Assembly (NCBI RefSeq): GCF_000425945.1
Contig: NZ_KE384482.1
Location: 1 to 64,000 of the forward strand
DNA: 64,000 nt
From: Candidatus Solirubrobacter pratensis
GTDB lineage: Bacteria > Actinomycetota > Thermoleophilia > Solirubrobacterales > Solirubrobacteraceae
Direction: 5' to 3'
The position numbers and the translations under genes were made by a program. Numbering within the stretch: the first letter of the stretch is position 1; every line of letters begins with the position of its first letter. The notes beneath the pieces are model-generated. The model was not told where the DNA came from. It saw only the letters and a list, made by a program, of their open reading frames with translations, and did no database searches. Of the stretch, positions 1 through 7,462 are shown piece by piece.

Positions 1-33
1 GGCTCGTTTCGCAGGGAGAGATCGCCCAGGGGG
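1..33. repeat. Dispersed hairpin repeat, copy A (cut by window edge)
   Basis: Bases 1-17 are repeated at 79-95. Read in reverse complement, 1-33 matches 62134-62166: identical 12-nt blocks at both ends, a 9-nt variable middle and the same total length of 33 nt. The copy probably continues to the left of the window. Nothing in 1-101 looks coding. Confidence 0.6.
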
Positions 34-43
34 CGATTCTCCC
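14..43. terminator. Strong stem-loop, possible terminator
   Basis: GGGAGA-ATCGCCC (14-27, one bulged G at 20) pairs with GGGCGATTCTCCC (31-43) around a three-base loop, giving a 13-bp stem. No T-tract follows on either strand. It lies downstream of the minus-strand gene ending at 102, so a role at the 3' end of a transcript is plausible but not shown. Confidence 0.4.
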
Positions 44-60
44 GCGCAGCTGGCGCCCGT

Positions 61-95
61 TGCGAATCTCGCCCTGCGGGCTCGTTTCGCAGGGA
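61..95. repeat. Dispersed hairpin repeat, copy B
   Basis: TGCGAA (61-66) pairs with TTCGCA (86-91), and inside it GCCC (71-74) pairs with GGGC (78-81). A 23-nt block, 68-90, is identical to the reverse complement of 62155-62177. The element sits 10 nt past the stop codon of the minus-strand gene at 102-524. Confidence 0.6.
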
Positions 96-101
96 TCGGC
101 G

Positions 102-524
102 TCAGTTCGGCAGCGACGAGCCGGCGAAGGCGAAGAACCAGATCCCGAACGCGACGATCGCGATCGCGACGGACGCGATCATCACGCGGTCGAGCACCCC
201 GCCGCGGCGCGTGGACCCGCGTTCGGCCCGCATCGAGCGCATCCACGCGGGCGGGCGGCGCGTGTCGTCGGCGCGGCCGGTCAGGCGCGAGTGGGCGCGG
301 TCGAGCATCCCGAGGCACCTTCCGACGATCGCCATCCCGATCGGGAGGCCGACCAGGACGAGCACGTACGGCCCGGCGCTCGGGTTCGAGGAGCCCGCGA
401 GGCGCGAGGCCAGGTAGATCAGGCCGAGCGGGACGCCGATCCACATCACGACCGAGCCGAGCGCCATCAGCAGCACGAGCAGCAGCGCCGCCGGCGACCA
501 CGGAGAACGCAGCATCCGCTGCAT
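102..524 (-). CDS. Small conserved membrane protein
   Basis: A protein of about 140 residues with three predicted membrane segments: two near the N-terminus (about residues 12-42 and 52-72) and one at the C-terminus (about 112-134), ending in a short FAGSSLP tail. The loop between the second and third segments is rich in Arg. Two start codons lie close together, ATG at 524 and ATG at 515; either fits. A much longer open frame continues upstream but overlaps the divergent regulator gene and is low-complexity Ser/Arg/Pro, so I do not use it. I recognise the general look of an actinobacterial conserved membrane protein but no function. The start faces the AraC-type gene across about 31 bases. 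Confidence 0.7.
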   Translation of the reverse strand: MQRMLRSPWSPAALLLVLLMALGSVVMWIGVPLGLIYLASRLAGSSNPSAGPYVLVLVGLPIGMAIVGRCLGMLDRAHSRLTGRADDTRRPPAWMRSMRAERGSTRRGGVLDRVMIASVAIAIVAFGIWFFAFAGSSLPN

Positions 525-555
525 GTTCCCGGATCCCGCTGCGACAATCGCCGGT

Positions 556-1344
556 ATGTACCGCGAGCTCCCGCCGCCGCAGGATCTCGCGCCGCTGCTC
601 GCCTGCGTCTGGACGAGCGTCGCCAGGGGCGGGCGGATCCTGCCCGACGGATGCGCGGACGTCGTCTGGGACGGAACTGAGCTCGTGGTCGCGGGGCCCG
701 CGACGGTCGCGCTCGACTCGCCGCCGCGCGGGACGCCCGTGTTCGGCGTGCGCTTCCGGCTCGGCGCCGCGGGCACCGGGCTCGGGCTGCCGGCGGAGGA
801 GCTCGCCGATCTGCGGGTCCCGGTCGCGGAGATCTGGCGCGACGGCGAGGCGATCGAGGAGGCCGCGGCGACGGATGGGCTGCCGGGGCTGATCGGCGCG
901 ATCCGCGCCCGGGCGGCCGGGCCGGCGGACCCGCTGACGCGCGCCGCGGCGGTCGGTCTCGCGGCGCCGGGCGCGCGCGTGGCGGACCTGGGCGCGCAGC
1001 TCGGCATCAGCGAGCGCCAGCTGCGCCGGCGCTTCGCCGACGCGGTCGGGTTCGGCCCGAAGACGCTCGCCCGCATCCTGCGCTTCCAGCGGTTCCTGCT
1101 GCTCGCGCGGGGAGATGACGACGGCGCGGCCGCAGATCCCGCGCGGGTGGACCCGCCAGGCCATCCCGCGCCGGCGGCGGGTCCCGCGTGGCGCGACGAC
1201 CTCGCCGGCCTCGCCTTCGCCGCCGGCTACGCCGACCAGGCGCACCTCACGCGCGAGTGCCGGCGGCTCGCCGGCCGGACTCCCGCGGAGCTCGTCACGC
1301 TGGGCGTTCAGCCGGCCGGAGAGCGCCTGCCCTGGCGAGGGTGA
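556..1344 (+). CDS. AraC-family transcriptional regulator with DUF6597-type N-terminal domain
   Basis: A 262-residue DNA-binding regulator. Residues 1 to about 115 resemble the DUF6597 sensor domain (LPDGCADVVWDG, then GVRFRLGAAG), and the C-terminal half carries an AraC helix-turn-helix: ISERQLRRRFADAVGFGPKTL is followed, after a Gly/Ala/Asp/Pro-rich insert, by LAFAAGYADQAHLTRE. The start is ATG 556 because the family begins directly with a YRE(L/Y)PPP-like motif; an in-frame codon at 523 would add 11 residues that do not fit. The 3' end overlaps the convergent MFS gene by 50 bases. The inducer and targets are unknown. Confidence 0.8.
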   Translation: MYRELPPPQDLAPLLACVWTSVARGGRILPDGCADVVWDGTELVVAGPATVALDSPPRGTPVFGVRFRLGAAGTGLGLPAEELADLRVPVAEIWRDGEAIEEAAATDGLPGLIGAIRARAAGPADPLTRAAAVGLAAPGARVADLGAQLGISERQLRRRFADAVGFGPKTLARILRFQRFLLLARGDDDGAAADPARVDPPGHPAPAAGPAWRDDLAGLAFAAGYADQAHLTRECRRLAGRTPAELVTLGVQPAGERLPWRG

Positions 1345-2497
1345 GCGCGGCGACGCCGGACAGGGCGATCAGCCCCGCGCCGGAGAGCATGAAGCCGGTC
1401 CGCACGCCCACGTGGGCGATCAGGAACGCGGCGATCACCGGCGCCAGCGCGACGGCGCCCGCGATCCCGCCCTCCCACAGGCCGAACACCTTCGCCAGGT
1501 GCCGGTCCGGAATCCGGCGCTGAACCAGCGCGACGAGCGGGATGTCGGTCAGCGCCGACGAGAACCCCGTCACCGCGAGCAGCGCCCCGGCGGCCGCCGG
1601 CGTGGTCGTCAGCCCCAGCGGGAACCGGAAGGCGCCGAGCACGGCCCAGGCCAGCACGGCGGTCAGCGCCAGGTTGCGCAGCCTCAGCCGCGCGACCGCG
1701 AAGGCCCCGAAGACTTCGGCGACGCCCGCGATCCCGAGCAAGAGGCCGTACTCGCCGCCCTGCCCGTCGAGCCGTTCGCCCACCAGCGCGACGACGCCGA
1801 CGGTCAGGAACCCGGAGGCGGCGACGAGCGCGAGCACGAACGTCCCGATCACGACCATCACGTCGGGCGCCTCCCGCAGGACCGCGAAGCCGGCCGCGAG
1901 ATCCTCGCGCAGCCCGACCCGCTCGGCCGCCACATGCGGCACGCGCATCCGCGCGAGCGTCGCGGCGGAGGCGAGGAACGTCGCCGCGTCGAGCGCCAGC
2001 ACGACCGGCATCGAGGCGAACGCGAGCAGCGGCGCGAGCAGCAGCGGCCCGACGAAGTACGCCGAGCGGAACGCCACCTGCAGCAGGCCGTTGGCCTCCA
2101 CGAGCCGCTCGGCCGGCACGATCCGCGGGACGAGGGCGTTGCGGGCGGGCGCGAACGGCGCGCCGACCAGCGACAGCAGGGCGGCGCCCACGGTCAGGAC
2201 CGTCAGGCTCAACGCGCCCGCGAGCAGCAGCGGCGGCGCGAGCGCCACGAGCGCGAAGCGGCCGAGATCGGTGGCGATCATCAGCCGGCGGCGGTCGTAG
2301 CGGTCGGCGTAGGAGGCGCCGACGACCGTGAAGAGGAACGTCGGCAGGTTGGCGGCGACGATCACGAACGCGACCGACCCCGGGTCGTGCGAGAGCGACC
2401 ACGCGATCCACGAGACCGCGGCCGTGTAGAGGCCGTCGCCGAGCCTGGAGATGCCCTGGCCGGCGAAGAGGAGCAGGAAGTCGCGATTGCGCAGCAC
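1295..2497 (-). CDS. MFS transporter
   Basis: A 400-residue integral membrane protein with 12 likely helices and the major-facilitator signature loop between helices 2 and 3 (SYADRYDRRRLM). It opens with NRDFLLLFAGQGISRLGDGLY, typical of the actinobacterial exporters related to enterobactin exporter EntS and macrolide efflux proteins. It follows an ArsR/DUF5937 regulator on the same strand after a 57-base gap that contains an inverted repeat, so the pair looks like a regulator-exporter operon. Its substrate cannot be told from the sequence. The C-terminus overlaps the AraC gene in the opposite direction. Confidence 0.85.
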   Translation of the reverse strand: MLRNRDFLLLFAGQGISRLGDGLYTAAVSWIAWSLSHDPGSVAFVIVAANLPTFLFTVVGASYADRYDRRRLMIATDLGRFALVALAPPLLLAGALSLTVLTVGAALLSLVGAPFAPARNALVPRIVPAERLVEANGLLQVAFRSAYFVGPLLLAPLLAFASMPVVLALDAATFLASAATLARMRVPHVAAERVGLREDLAAGFAVLREAPDVMVVIGTFVLALVAASGFLTVGVVALVGERLDGQGGEYGLLLGIAGVAEVFGAFAVARLRLRNLALTAVLAWAVLGAFRFPLGLTTTPAAAGALLAVTGFSSALTDIPLVALVQRRIPDRHLAKVFGLWEGGIAGAVALAPVIAAFLIAHVGVRTGFMLSGAGLIALSGVAALTLARAGALRPAERPA

Positions 2498-2534
2498 GGC
2501 CGCGCAGCATGCGCGTCCGGCGGGCCCGGATCAA

Positions 2535-2558
2535 CTGATTTCGCAAAGAGCGAATCAG
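2535..2558. promoter_or_regulatory. Inverted repeat between ArsR gene and MFS gene (candidate operator or attenuator)
   Basis: CTGATT-CGC (2535-2544, one extra T) faces GCGAATCAG (2550-2558) across AAAGA. It overlaps the stop codon of the ArsR-type gene and sits 38 nt before the MFS start. It is AT-richer than its surroundings. It could be an ArsR operator or an intercistronic hairpin. Confidence 0.4.
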
Positions 2559-3579
2559 GCGTCGCGGAGGAACCCGTCAAGGCTCGGCGCGACCGCCTCG
2601 AGCTGCTCCTCCACGAGCCGGTAGAGCACGTAATAGCCCTCGCGCCGGCGCTCGAGCAGCCCGGCGTCGGCGAGCGCGCGCAGGTGCTTGGAAAGCGCCG
2701 CCTCCGAGACGCCCACGAGCGGCGCGAGCTCCTGCGTCGAGCGCGGCCGCTCGGCGATCAGCCGCAGGGCGCGCAGCCGCGTGTCGTCCGCCAGCGCCCG
2801 CAGGACGCCGACCAGCTGCGCCGGCGGGATCCGCGGCCGCGCCTCGCGCGTGATCGAGCTCGCGGGGAACACGAGCCCGAACGGCCACGGGGCGTCGCAG
2901 CTGACGCGCACGTGCGGCCAGACGTAGGCGCTCGGCGCGAGCACGAGCGTCTCCCCCGGCCCGACCGTCACCTCGTGGTCGTGGTCGCGCTCGAGCCAGA
3001 AGCGCCCGTCGGCGGGATCACTGCGGACCTCCGGGAAGAGCCCGCGCAGCAGCCCGTACACGCCGTTGGCCGCGATCTGGCGCCCGGCCTCGGCGACGCT
3101 CGCGGCGAGGTCCGGCTCGATCCGCTCCCATTCCTGCGCGAACGCCTCCTCCCAGTAGGCCTCGAGCAGCGCCAGGAAGCGCGCGTGCAGCGCCGCGGGA
3201 TCGTCCAGGATCGCCGCCGGCACGCGCAGGGGATCGAGCGGCCCGTCGCCGACGAACGGGATCGCGTACTCCCGCTGCACCAGCGCCGGATCGAGCGGCC
3301 GCAGCCGCTCGAGCTCGTCGGCGAACCCGAGCAGCTCGCCCGCGGGCGACGGGAAGAAGACTCGGGGAAGTACGCGCGATAGACGAACGCGAGCGCGTCG
3401 ATCTCGCGCTTGAGGGCGGCCGGCAGGCGCTGCATCGCCCGCACCCACCCGTGCTGCAGCGGATGGTGCTTGGGCTCGAGGCTGAGCACCGCCTCCAGCG
3501 AGGGCGAGTACGAGAACGCGACCCGCTCGGCGGCCGACGCGGGCAGGCGGAACGCGATCGTCACGTCCGATTCATTCAA
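2555..3579 (-). pseudogene. ArsR-family regulator with DUF5937 domain, interrupted by a one-base frameshift
   Basis: Two overlapping frames together make one regulator. The first part (from TTG 3579 or, better, GTG 3564) reads the DUF5937 N-terminus, with the HPLQHGWVRAMQRLP region and ALAFVYRAYFPE. At about 3360-3368 the reading continues one frame over as FFPSPAGELLGFADEL, then a long alpha-helical domain and, in the last 85 residues, an ArsR winged helix (ALADDTRLRALRLIAE, VSEAALSKHLRALADAGLL). Restoring one base after the Pro-Glu codons gives an uninterrupted protein of about 336-341 residues. This is either a recent mutation or a sequencing/assembly slip in the TCTTCTTC stretch. It probably controls the downstream MFS gene. 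Confidence 0.8.
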
Positions 3580-3594
3580 TCGCGCGGGGCGGCC

Positions 3595-3608
3595 GGGCCG
3601 TACGGTCC
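3595..3608. promoter_or_regulatory. Near-palindrome in the 32-base divergent gap
   Basis: GGGCCGTACGGTCC is centred between 3601 and 3602, with a perfect CCGTACGG core and one mismatched pair. It lies in the short space between the divergent ArsR-type gene and the plus-strand gene at 3612, where one bound regulator could affect both. Confidence 0.3.
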
Positions 3609-3611
3609 CGG

Positions 3612-4451
3612 GTGATGAACGAGACGATCTCCCGCGCGGCCGGCGCGATCTGGTCCAGCGCCCGCGTGCTCGAGCAGCGCCGCTTCGAGCACCGCTACCT
3701 CGGCGGCGGCGCCGACGCCGTGCTCGCCGCGCTCGCTCCCTACCGCACGGCGGACGGCGGCTACGGCTACGCGCTCGAGCCCGACGGCCGCGGGCCGGTC
3801 AGCCAGCCGCCGCACATCTGGGCCGCGCTGGAGGTGCTGGAGGAGCTCGACGCCGTCGCCCCCGCGCTCTGCGACCACCTCGAGACGCTGACCGCCCCGG
3901 ACGGCGGGCTCCCGCTGGCGCTCCCTTCGCTCGAGCCGTATCCGCGCGCGCCGTGGTGGGGGATCGAGCCGGGCGGCTCGCTGATCGCGACCGCCCACGT
4001 CCTCGCGCGCCTGAACGGTGTGCGGCACCCGTGGGTCGAGCGCGCGACCGCGTTCTGCCGGGCGAAGATCGACGCGATGGACCGGACGCATCCGTACGAG
4101 GCCGAGGCGGCGATCGCGTTCCTCGATTCGGTGGGTGACGCCGCCGGCGCCGCGCGCGTCGGCGAGCTGGTCCGCGAGCAGGGCCTGATCGGCCACGCAC
4201 CCGAGGGCTATGCCGCCGGCGAGGTGCATCACGCCTACGACTTCGCGCCGCGGCCGGACAGCTTCGCCCGCGCGTGGTTCAGCGACGCCGAGATCGACGC
4301 CGCGCTCGACCTGCTCGCCGCCGAGCAGGGCGAGGACGGCGGCTGGCATCCGAAGTGGCTGATCTGGACGCCCGCGATCGGCAGCGAGTGGATCGGCGTG
4401 CTGACCCTGCGGGCGCTGAAGATCCTCGAGTCGTACGGGCGTCTCGACTGA
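3612..4451 (+). CDS. Terpenoid-cyclase/prenyltransferase-like alpha-toroid protein
   Basis: A 279-residue soluble protein with squalene-cyclase-like repeats: YRTADGGYGYALEPDGRG near residues 35-55, APDGGLPLALP near 95-105 and GEDGGWHPKW near 240. These are the turns of an alpha/alpha toroid, and actinobacterial homologues are usually labelled prenyltransferase or hypothetical. I see no DxDD or DDxx(D/E) terpene-cyclase motif, so enzymatic activity is doubtful. GTG 3612 and ATG 3615 are adjacent starts. The gene is divergent from the ArsR-type gene by only 32 bases, so the same regulator may affect it. Confidence 0.65.
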   Translation: MMNETISRAAGAIWSSARVLEQRRFEHRYLGGGADAVLAALAPYRTADGGYGYALEPDGRGPVSQPPHIWAALEVLEELDAVAPALCDHLETLTAPDGGLPLALPSLEPYPRAPWWGIEPGGSLIATAHVLARLNGVRHPWVERATAFCRAKIDAMDRTHPYEAEAAIAFLDSVGDAAGAARVGELVREQGLIGHAPEGYAAGEVHHAYDFAPRPDSFARAWFSDAEIDAALDLLAAEQGEDGGWHPKWLIWTPAIGSEWIGVLTLRALKILESYGRLD

Positions 4452-4466
4452 GCCCGTACCGCGAAT

Positions 4467-5216
4467 TCAGCCCGCGACCCGCTCCATGATCTCGGCATCC
4501 ACGTCGAAGTTCGCGTGCACCGTGTCGGTGTCGTCGAGCTCCTCGAGCGTGTCGATCAGCTTCATCACCTTCACGGCGCCGTCCTCGTCGAGCGGGACGG
4601 TCGTCTTCGGGCGCTGCATGACCGACGCCTCATGGACCTCGATCCCCGCCTCGACCAGCGCGGCGCGCACGGCGGCGAGGTCGGAGGGCTCGGTCAGCAC
4701 CTCGAAGACGTCGTCGTCGGCCACGATGTCCTCCGCGCCCGCCTCGATCGCCGGCATGAGATCGTCCTCGGAGTACTGCTCGCCGTCGACGACCACGACG
4801 CCCTTCTTGTCGAAGAGATAGGCGACGGAGCCGGGCTCGCCGAGGTTGCCGCCGGCCTTGTTGAAGGCGTGGCGGATCTCGGACCCGGTGCGGTTGCGGT
4901 TGTCGGTCAGGGCCTCGACGAGGATCGCGACGCCGCCCGGGCCGTAGCCCTCGTACATCACGGCCTCGAGCGCGTCCGCGTCGGCGCCTTCGCCGGTGCC
5001 CTTCGCGATCGCGCGCTCGATGTTGTCCTTCGGCATCGAGGCGTCGCGCGCCTTCTGCACGGCCAGTGACAGCGCGGGATTGCCGTCGATGTCGCCCCCG
5101 CCCTCCTTGGCGGCGACGGTGATCGCTCGGGCGAGCTTGGTGAACAGCTTGCCGCGGCGCGAATCGACGATCGCCTTCTTGTGCTTGATCCCCGCCCATT
5201 TCGAGTGTCCGGCCAT
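4467..5216 (-). CDS. YebC/PmpR family DNA-binding or translation factor
   Basis: A 249-residue full-length member of the YebC family. The start MAGHSKWAGIKHKKA, the PKDNIERAIAKGTG motif (about residues 60-75) and YEGYGPGGVAILVEALTDNRNRT (about 90-112) are the family hallmarks; domains 2 and 3 follow in order. YebC proteins have been described as DNA-binding regulators and, more recently, as factors that help ribosomes through proline stretches. In many bacteria the gene lies beside ruvC; here its neighbour is an alpha/beta hydrolase upstream, ending 4 bases before the YebC start. Confidence 0.95.
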   Translation of the reverse strand: MAGHSKWAGIKHKKAIVDSRRGKLFTKLARAITVAAKEGGGDIDGNPALSLAVQKARDASMPKDNIERAIAKGTGEGADADALEAVMYEGYGPGGVAILVEALTDNRNRTGSEIRHAFNKAGGNLGEPGSVAYLFDKKGVVVVDGEQYSEDDLMPAIEAGAEDIVADDDVFEVLTEPSDLAAVRAALVEAGIEVHEASVMQRPKTTVPLDEDGAVKVMKLIDTLEELDDTDTVHANFDVDAEIMERVAG

Positions 5217-5219
5217 GGC

Positions 5220-6026
5220 CTAGCAGTCTAGGCGTTCGGCTACCGCCCGGAGATAGGCCGTCCGGTGGGCGCTCTCGTCGTGGATGCTGTGCCCCGCGCC
5301 GGTGATGCGGCGCACCTCGACCTGCGGGTGGGTGATCGCCAGGCGCTCCTGGTGTGCGGTCGGGAAGCCGGCGCCGAGGGCCTCGTCGGCGGCGATGACG
5401 AGGACCGGCGCCTCCACCGGCGCTTCGACATCTGTCAAAGCGAGGGCGGTGCCGTCGACGAGCGGGGAGATCACGCCGGGATCGAGGTGCAGCAGCGCGT
5501 AGGCCCGGGCGGCGATCGCGTCCTCGGCCGAGACGTCGGCGGTCGCGCGCGACGGGTCGGGGCCGTAAGGCTGTGCGGCGAGGTGGGCGGTGGCCTCGGC
5601 GTGGCCGGTGCCGTCCGCCTGCCAGCCGGCGGCGGTCGCGCGCAGGGCGACGAAGTGCGGCACGGCGGGGTTGCGCGCGTGCTCGTCGGGCTCGCCCATG
5701 TAGAGCGGCGGGTCCTCGAGCACGACCGAGGTCACCAGTCCGGGGTGGCGCTGCGCGATCGTCCACGCCACGACGCCGCCGAGCGAGTGCCCGACGACCG
5801 GCGCCGGGCCGACCTCCCGCAGCAGGGCGACGACGTCGTCCACGTAGTCGCCCAGCACGTAGGCGCCCGGGGCTCGCGGCGAGCGGCCGTGACCGCGGAG
5901 GTCGGGACGGATGACGGCCCGCCCCAGGTCCGGCAGCCAGCCGTAGGTGCGGCTGCTGCCGGCCGCGCCGTGGAGGAAGACGACGGGATCGCCGTCGCCG
6001 GAGCGTTCTGCGTGGAGCGTGGGCAC
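5220..6026 (-). CDS. Alpha/beta-fold hydrolase
   Basis: A 268-residue cytosolic hydrolase. The oxyanion-hole motif HGAAGS is at about residues 19-24, the nucleophile elbow G-H-S-L-G-G places Ser at residue 81, and the general-base His is in GAGHSIHDE near residue 245; the acidic residue is probably the Asp in the IAADEAL segment near 210. Homologues cover haloalkane dehalogenases, epoxide hydrolases and esterases, and substrate cannot be assigned. It shares the strand with yebC, whose start is 4 bases downstream, and the two are likely co-transcribed. Confidence 0.85.
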   Translation of the reverse strand: MPTLHAERSGDGDPVVFLHGAAGSSRTYGWLPDLGRAVIRPDLRGHGRSPRAPGAYVLGDYVDDVVALLREVGPAPVVGHSLGGVVAWTIAQRHPGLVTSVVLEDPPLYMGEPDEHARNPAVPHFVALRATAAGWQADGTGHAEATAHLAAQPYGPDPSRATADVSAEDAIAARAYALLHLDPGVISPLVDGTALALTDVEAPVEAPVLVIAADEALGAGFPTAHQERLAITHPQVEVRRITGAGHSIHDESAHRTAYLRAVAERLDC

Positions 6027-6076
6027 GGCGAGAGGTTAGGACGGAGGCGGTCGGGGGGACCCTATCCTGCCCCGCG

Positions 6077-7462
6077 ATGCCCGTGACTGAGCTCTCCAGG
6101 ATCTTCAAGGCCTACGACGTTCGCGGCCTCTACGGCGACGAGATCGACGGCGACACGGCTGAGGCGATCGGCCGCGGACTCGCGCGCGTGCTGGCGCGCC
6201 TGGGCGGCAAGCCGGCGAGCGAGCTGCGGGTCGGCCTGGGCCGCGACATGCGCCTGTCCGCGCCCGAGCTGGCCGCGCGGTACCGCGACGGGCTCGTGGC
6301 CGAGGGCGCGCACGTCCTCGACGCGGGGATGGTCGGCACCGAGATGCTCTACTGGCTGGTCGGCTCGCGTGGCCTCGACGGCGGGCTGATGTGCACCGCG
6401 TCACACAACCCGAAGGCCTACACGGGCGCCAAGATGGTCGAGCGCGGGGCCGTCGCGCTGTCCGGCGACCGCGGGCTGCAGGACATCCGCAAGCTGATCG
6501 AGGACGGCCTGCCCGAGATCGGGTCCCACGCACCCCGCGGCTCCGTCGAAGCGGTCGACCTGTACGCCGACTTCCAGGCGACCGCGCTCGCGATGATCGA
6601 CCCGGACGCCATCCGCCCGCTCACGGTGGTGCTCGACGGCGGCAACGGCATGGCAGGGCCGATGGTCGGCCCGATCCTCGAGCAGCTCCCGAACCTGACG
6701 CTGGTGCCGACCTACTGGCAGCCCGACGGCGAGTTCCCCGATCATGAGCCGAACCCGCTGCTGCCGGAGAACCGCGAGTTCATCATCGCCAAGGTGCGCG
6801 AGACCGGCGCCGACCTCGGGATCGCCTGGGACGGCGACGCCGACCGCTGCTTCTTCATCGATGGCGACGGCGAGTTCGTCGCCGGCGACTTCCTCACCGC
6901 GCTGCTCGCCGCCTCGGTGCTCGAGAAGGTGCCGGGCGCCGACATCCTCTACGACGTCCGCGCCTCTCGCGCCGTGCCGGACACCGTGGCGCGGCACGGC
7001 GGGCGCGCGGTCGTCAACCGCGTCGGCCACGCATTCTTCAAGACGCGCATGCGCGACGAGGGCGGCGAGTTCGGCGGCGAGGTCTCCGGCCACTACTACT
7101 TCAAGGCCTTCTACAACGCCGACTCCGGCACGATCCCCGCGCTGCTGATCCTCGAGCTGCTGTCCAAGCAGGAGAGGACGCTCTCTGAGCTGCTCGGCGA
7201 GCTGCGCTCGACGTACTTCATCTCGGGCGAGATCAACTCCGAGGTCGCCGACCCGCAGGCCAAGATCGAGGAGATCCGCGCGCGCTACGCCGACGCCGAG
7301 ATCACCGGGCTCGACGGCATCTCCGTGGACTACGAGGACTGGCACTTCAACGTGCGCCCGTCCAACACCGAGCCGCTGCTGCGCCTGAACCTCGAGAGCC
7401 TCGTCTCCCAGGCCGACATGGAACGCCGCCGCGACGAGGTCCTGGACCTGATCCGCTCATGA
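6077..7462 (+). CDS. manB: Phosphomannomutase/phosphoglucomutase
   Basis: A 461-residue alpha-D-phosphohexomutase that interconverts sugar 6- and 1-phosphates, supplying GDP-mannose or glucose-1-phosphate for glycans. All four active-site loops are visible: phosphoserine loop TASHNP with Ser109, Mg-binding D252-G-D-A-D-R, sugar-binding loop GGEVSGHYYF, and phosphate-binding RPSNTEP near the C-terminus. The N-terminal FKAYDVRG is typical of the ManB/PMM-PGM group. The start codon is ATG 6077. Its stop overlaps the next gene's ATG by 4 bases, so translation is probably coupled to the metallo-hydrolase. Confidence 0.93.
   Translation: MPVTELSRIFKAYDVRGLYGDEIDGDTAEAIGRGLARVLARLGGKPASELRVGLGRDMRLSAPELAARYRDGLVAEGAHVLDAGMVGTEMLYWLVGSRGLDGGLMCTASHNPKAYTGAKMVERGAVALSGDRGLQDIRKLIEDGLPEIGSHAPRGSVEAVDLYADFQATALAMIDPDAIRPLTVVLDGGNGMAGPMVGPILEQLPNLTLVPTYWQPDGEFPDHEPNPLLPENREFIIAKVRETGADLGIAWDGDADRCFFIDGDGEFVAGDFLTALLAASVLEKVPGADILYDVRASRAVPDTVARHGGRAVVNRVGHAFFKTRMRDEGGEFGGEVSGHYYFKAFYNADSGTIPALLILELLSKQERTLSELLGELRSTYFISGEINSEVADPQAKIEEIRARYADAEITGLDGISVDYEDWHFNVRPSNTEPLLRLNLESLVSQADMERRRDEVLDLIRS

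Noticed and set aside
523..555. Upstream in-frame start for the AraC-type regulator
   Set aside because: The 11 extra residues do not match the family and would overlap the start of the divergent membrane protein.
1115..3382. A 755-codon plus-strand open frame across the MFS and ArsR genes
   Set aside because: Composition is Arg/Gln/Glu/Gly filler without motifs, and it lies antisense to recognisable transporter and regulator genes.
4630..6108. A long minus-strand frame spanning yebC and the hydrolase
   Set aside because: It is out of frame with both genes and Arg-rich throughout.
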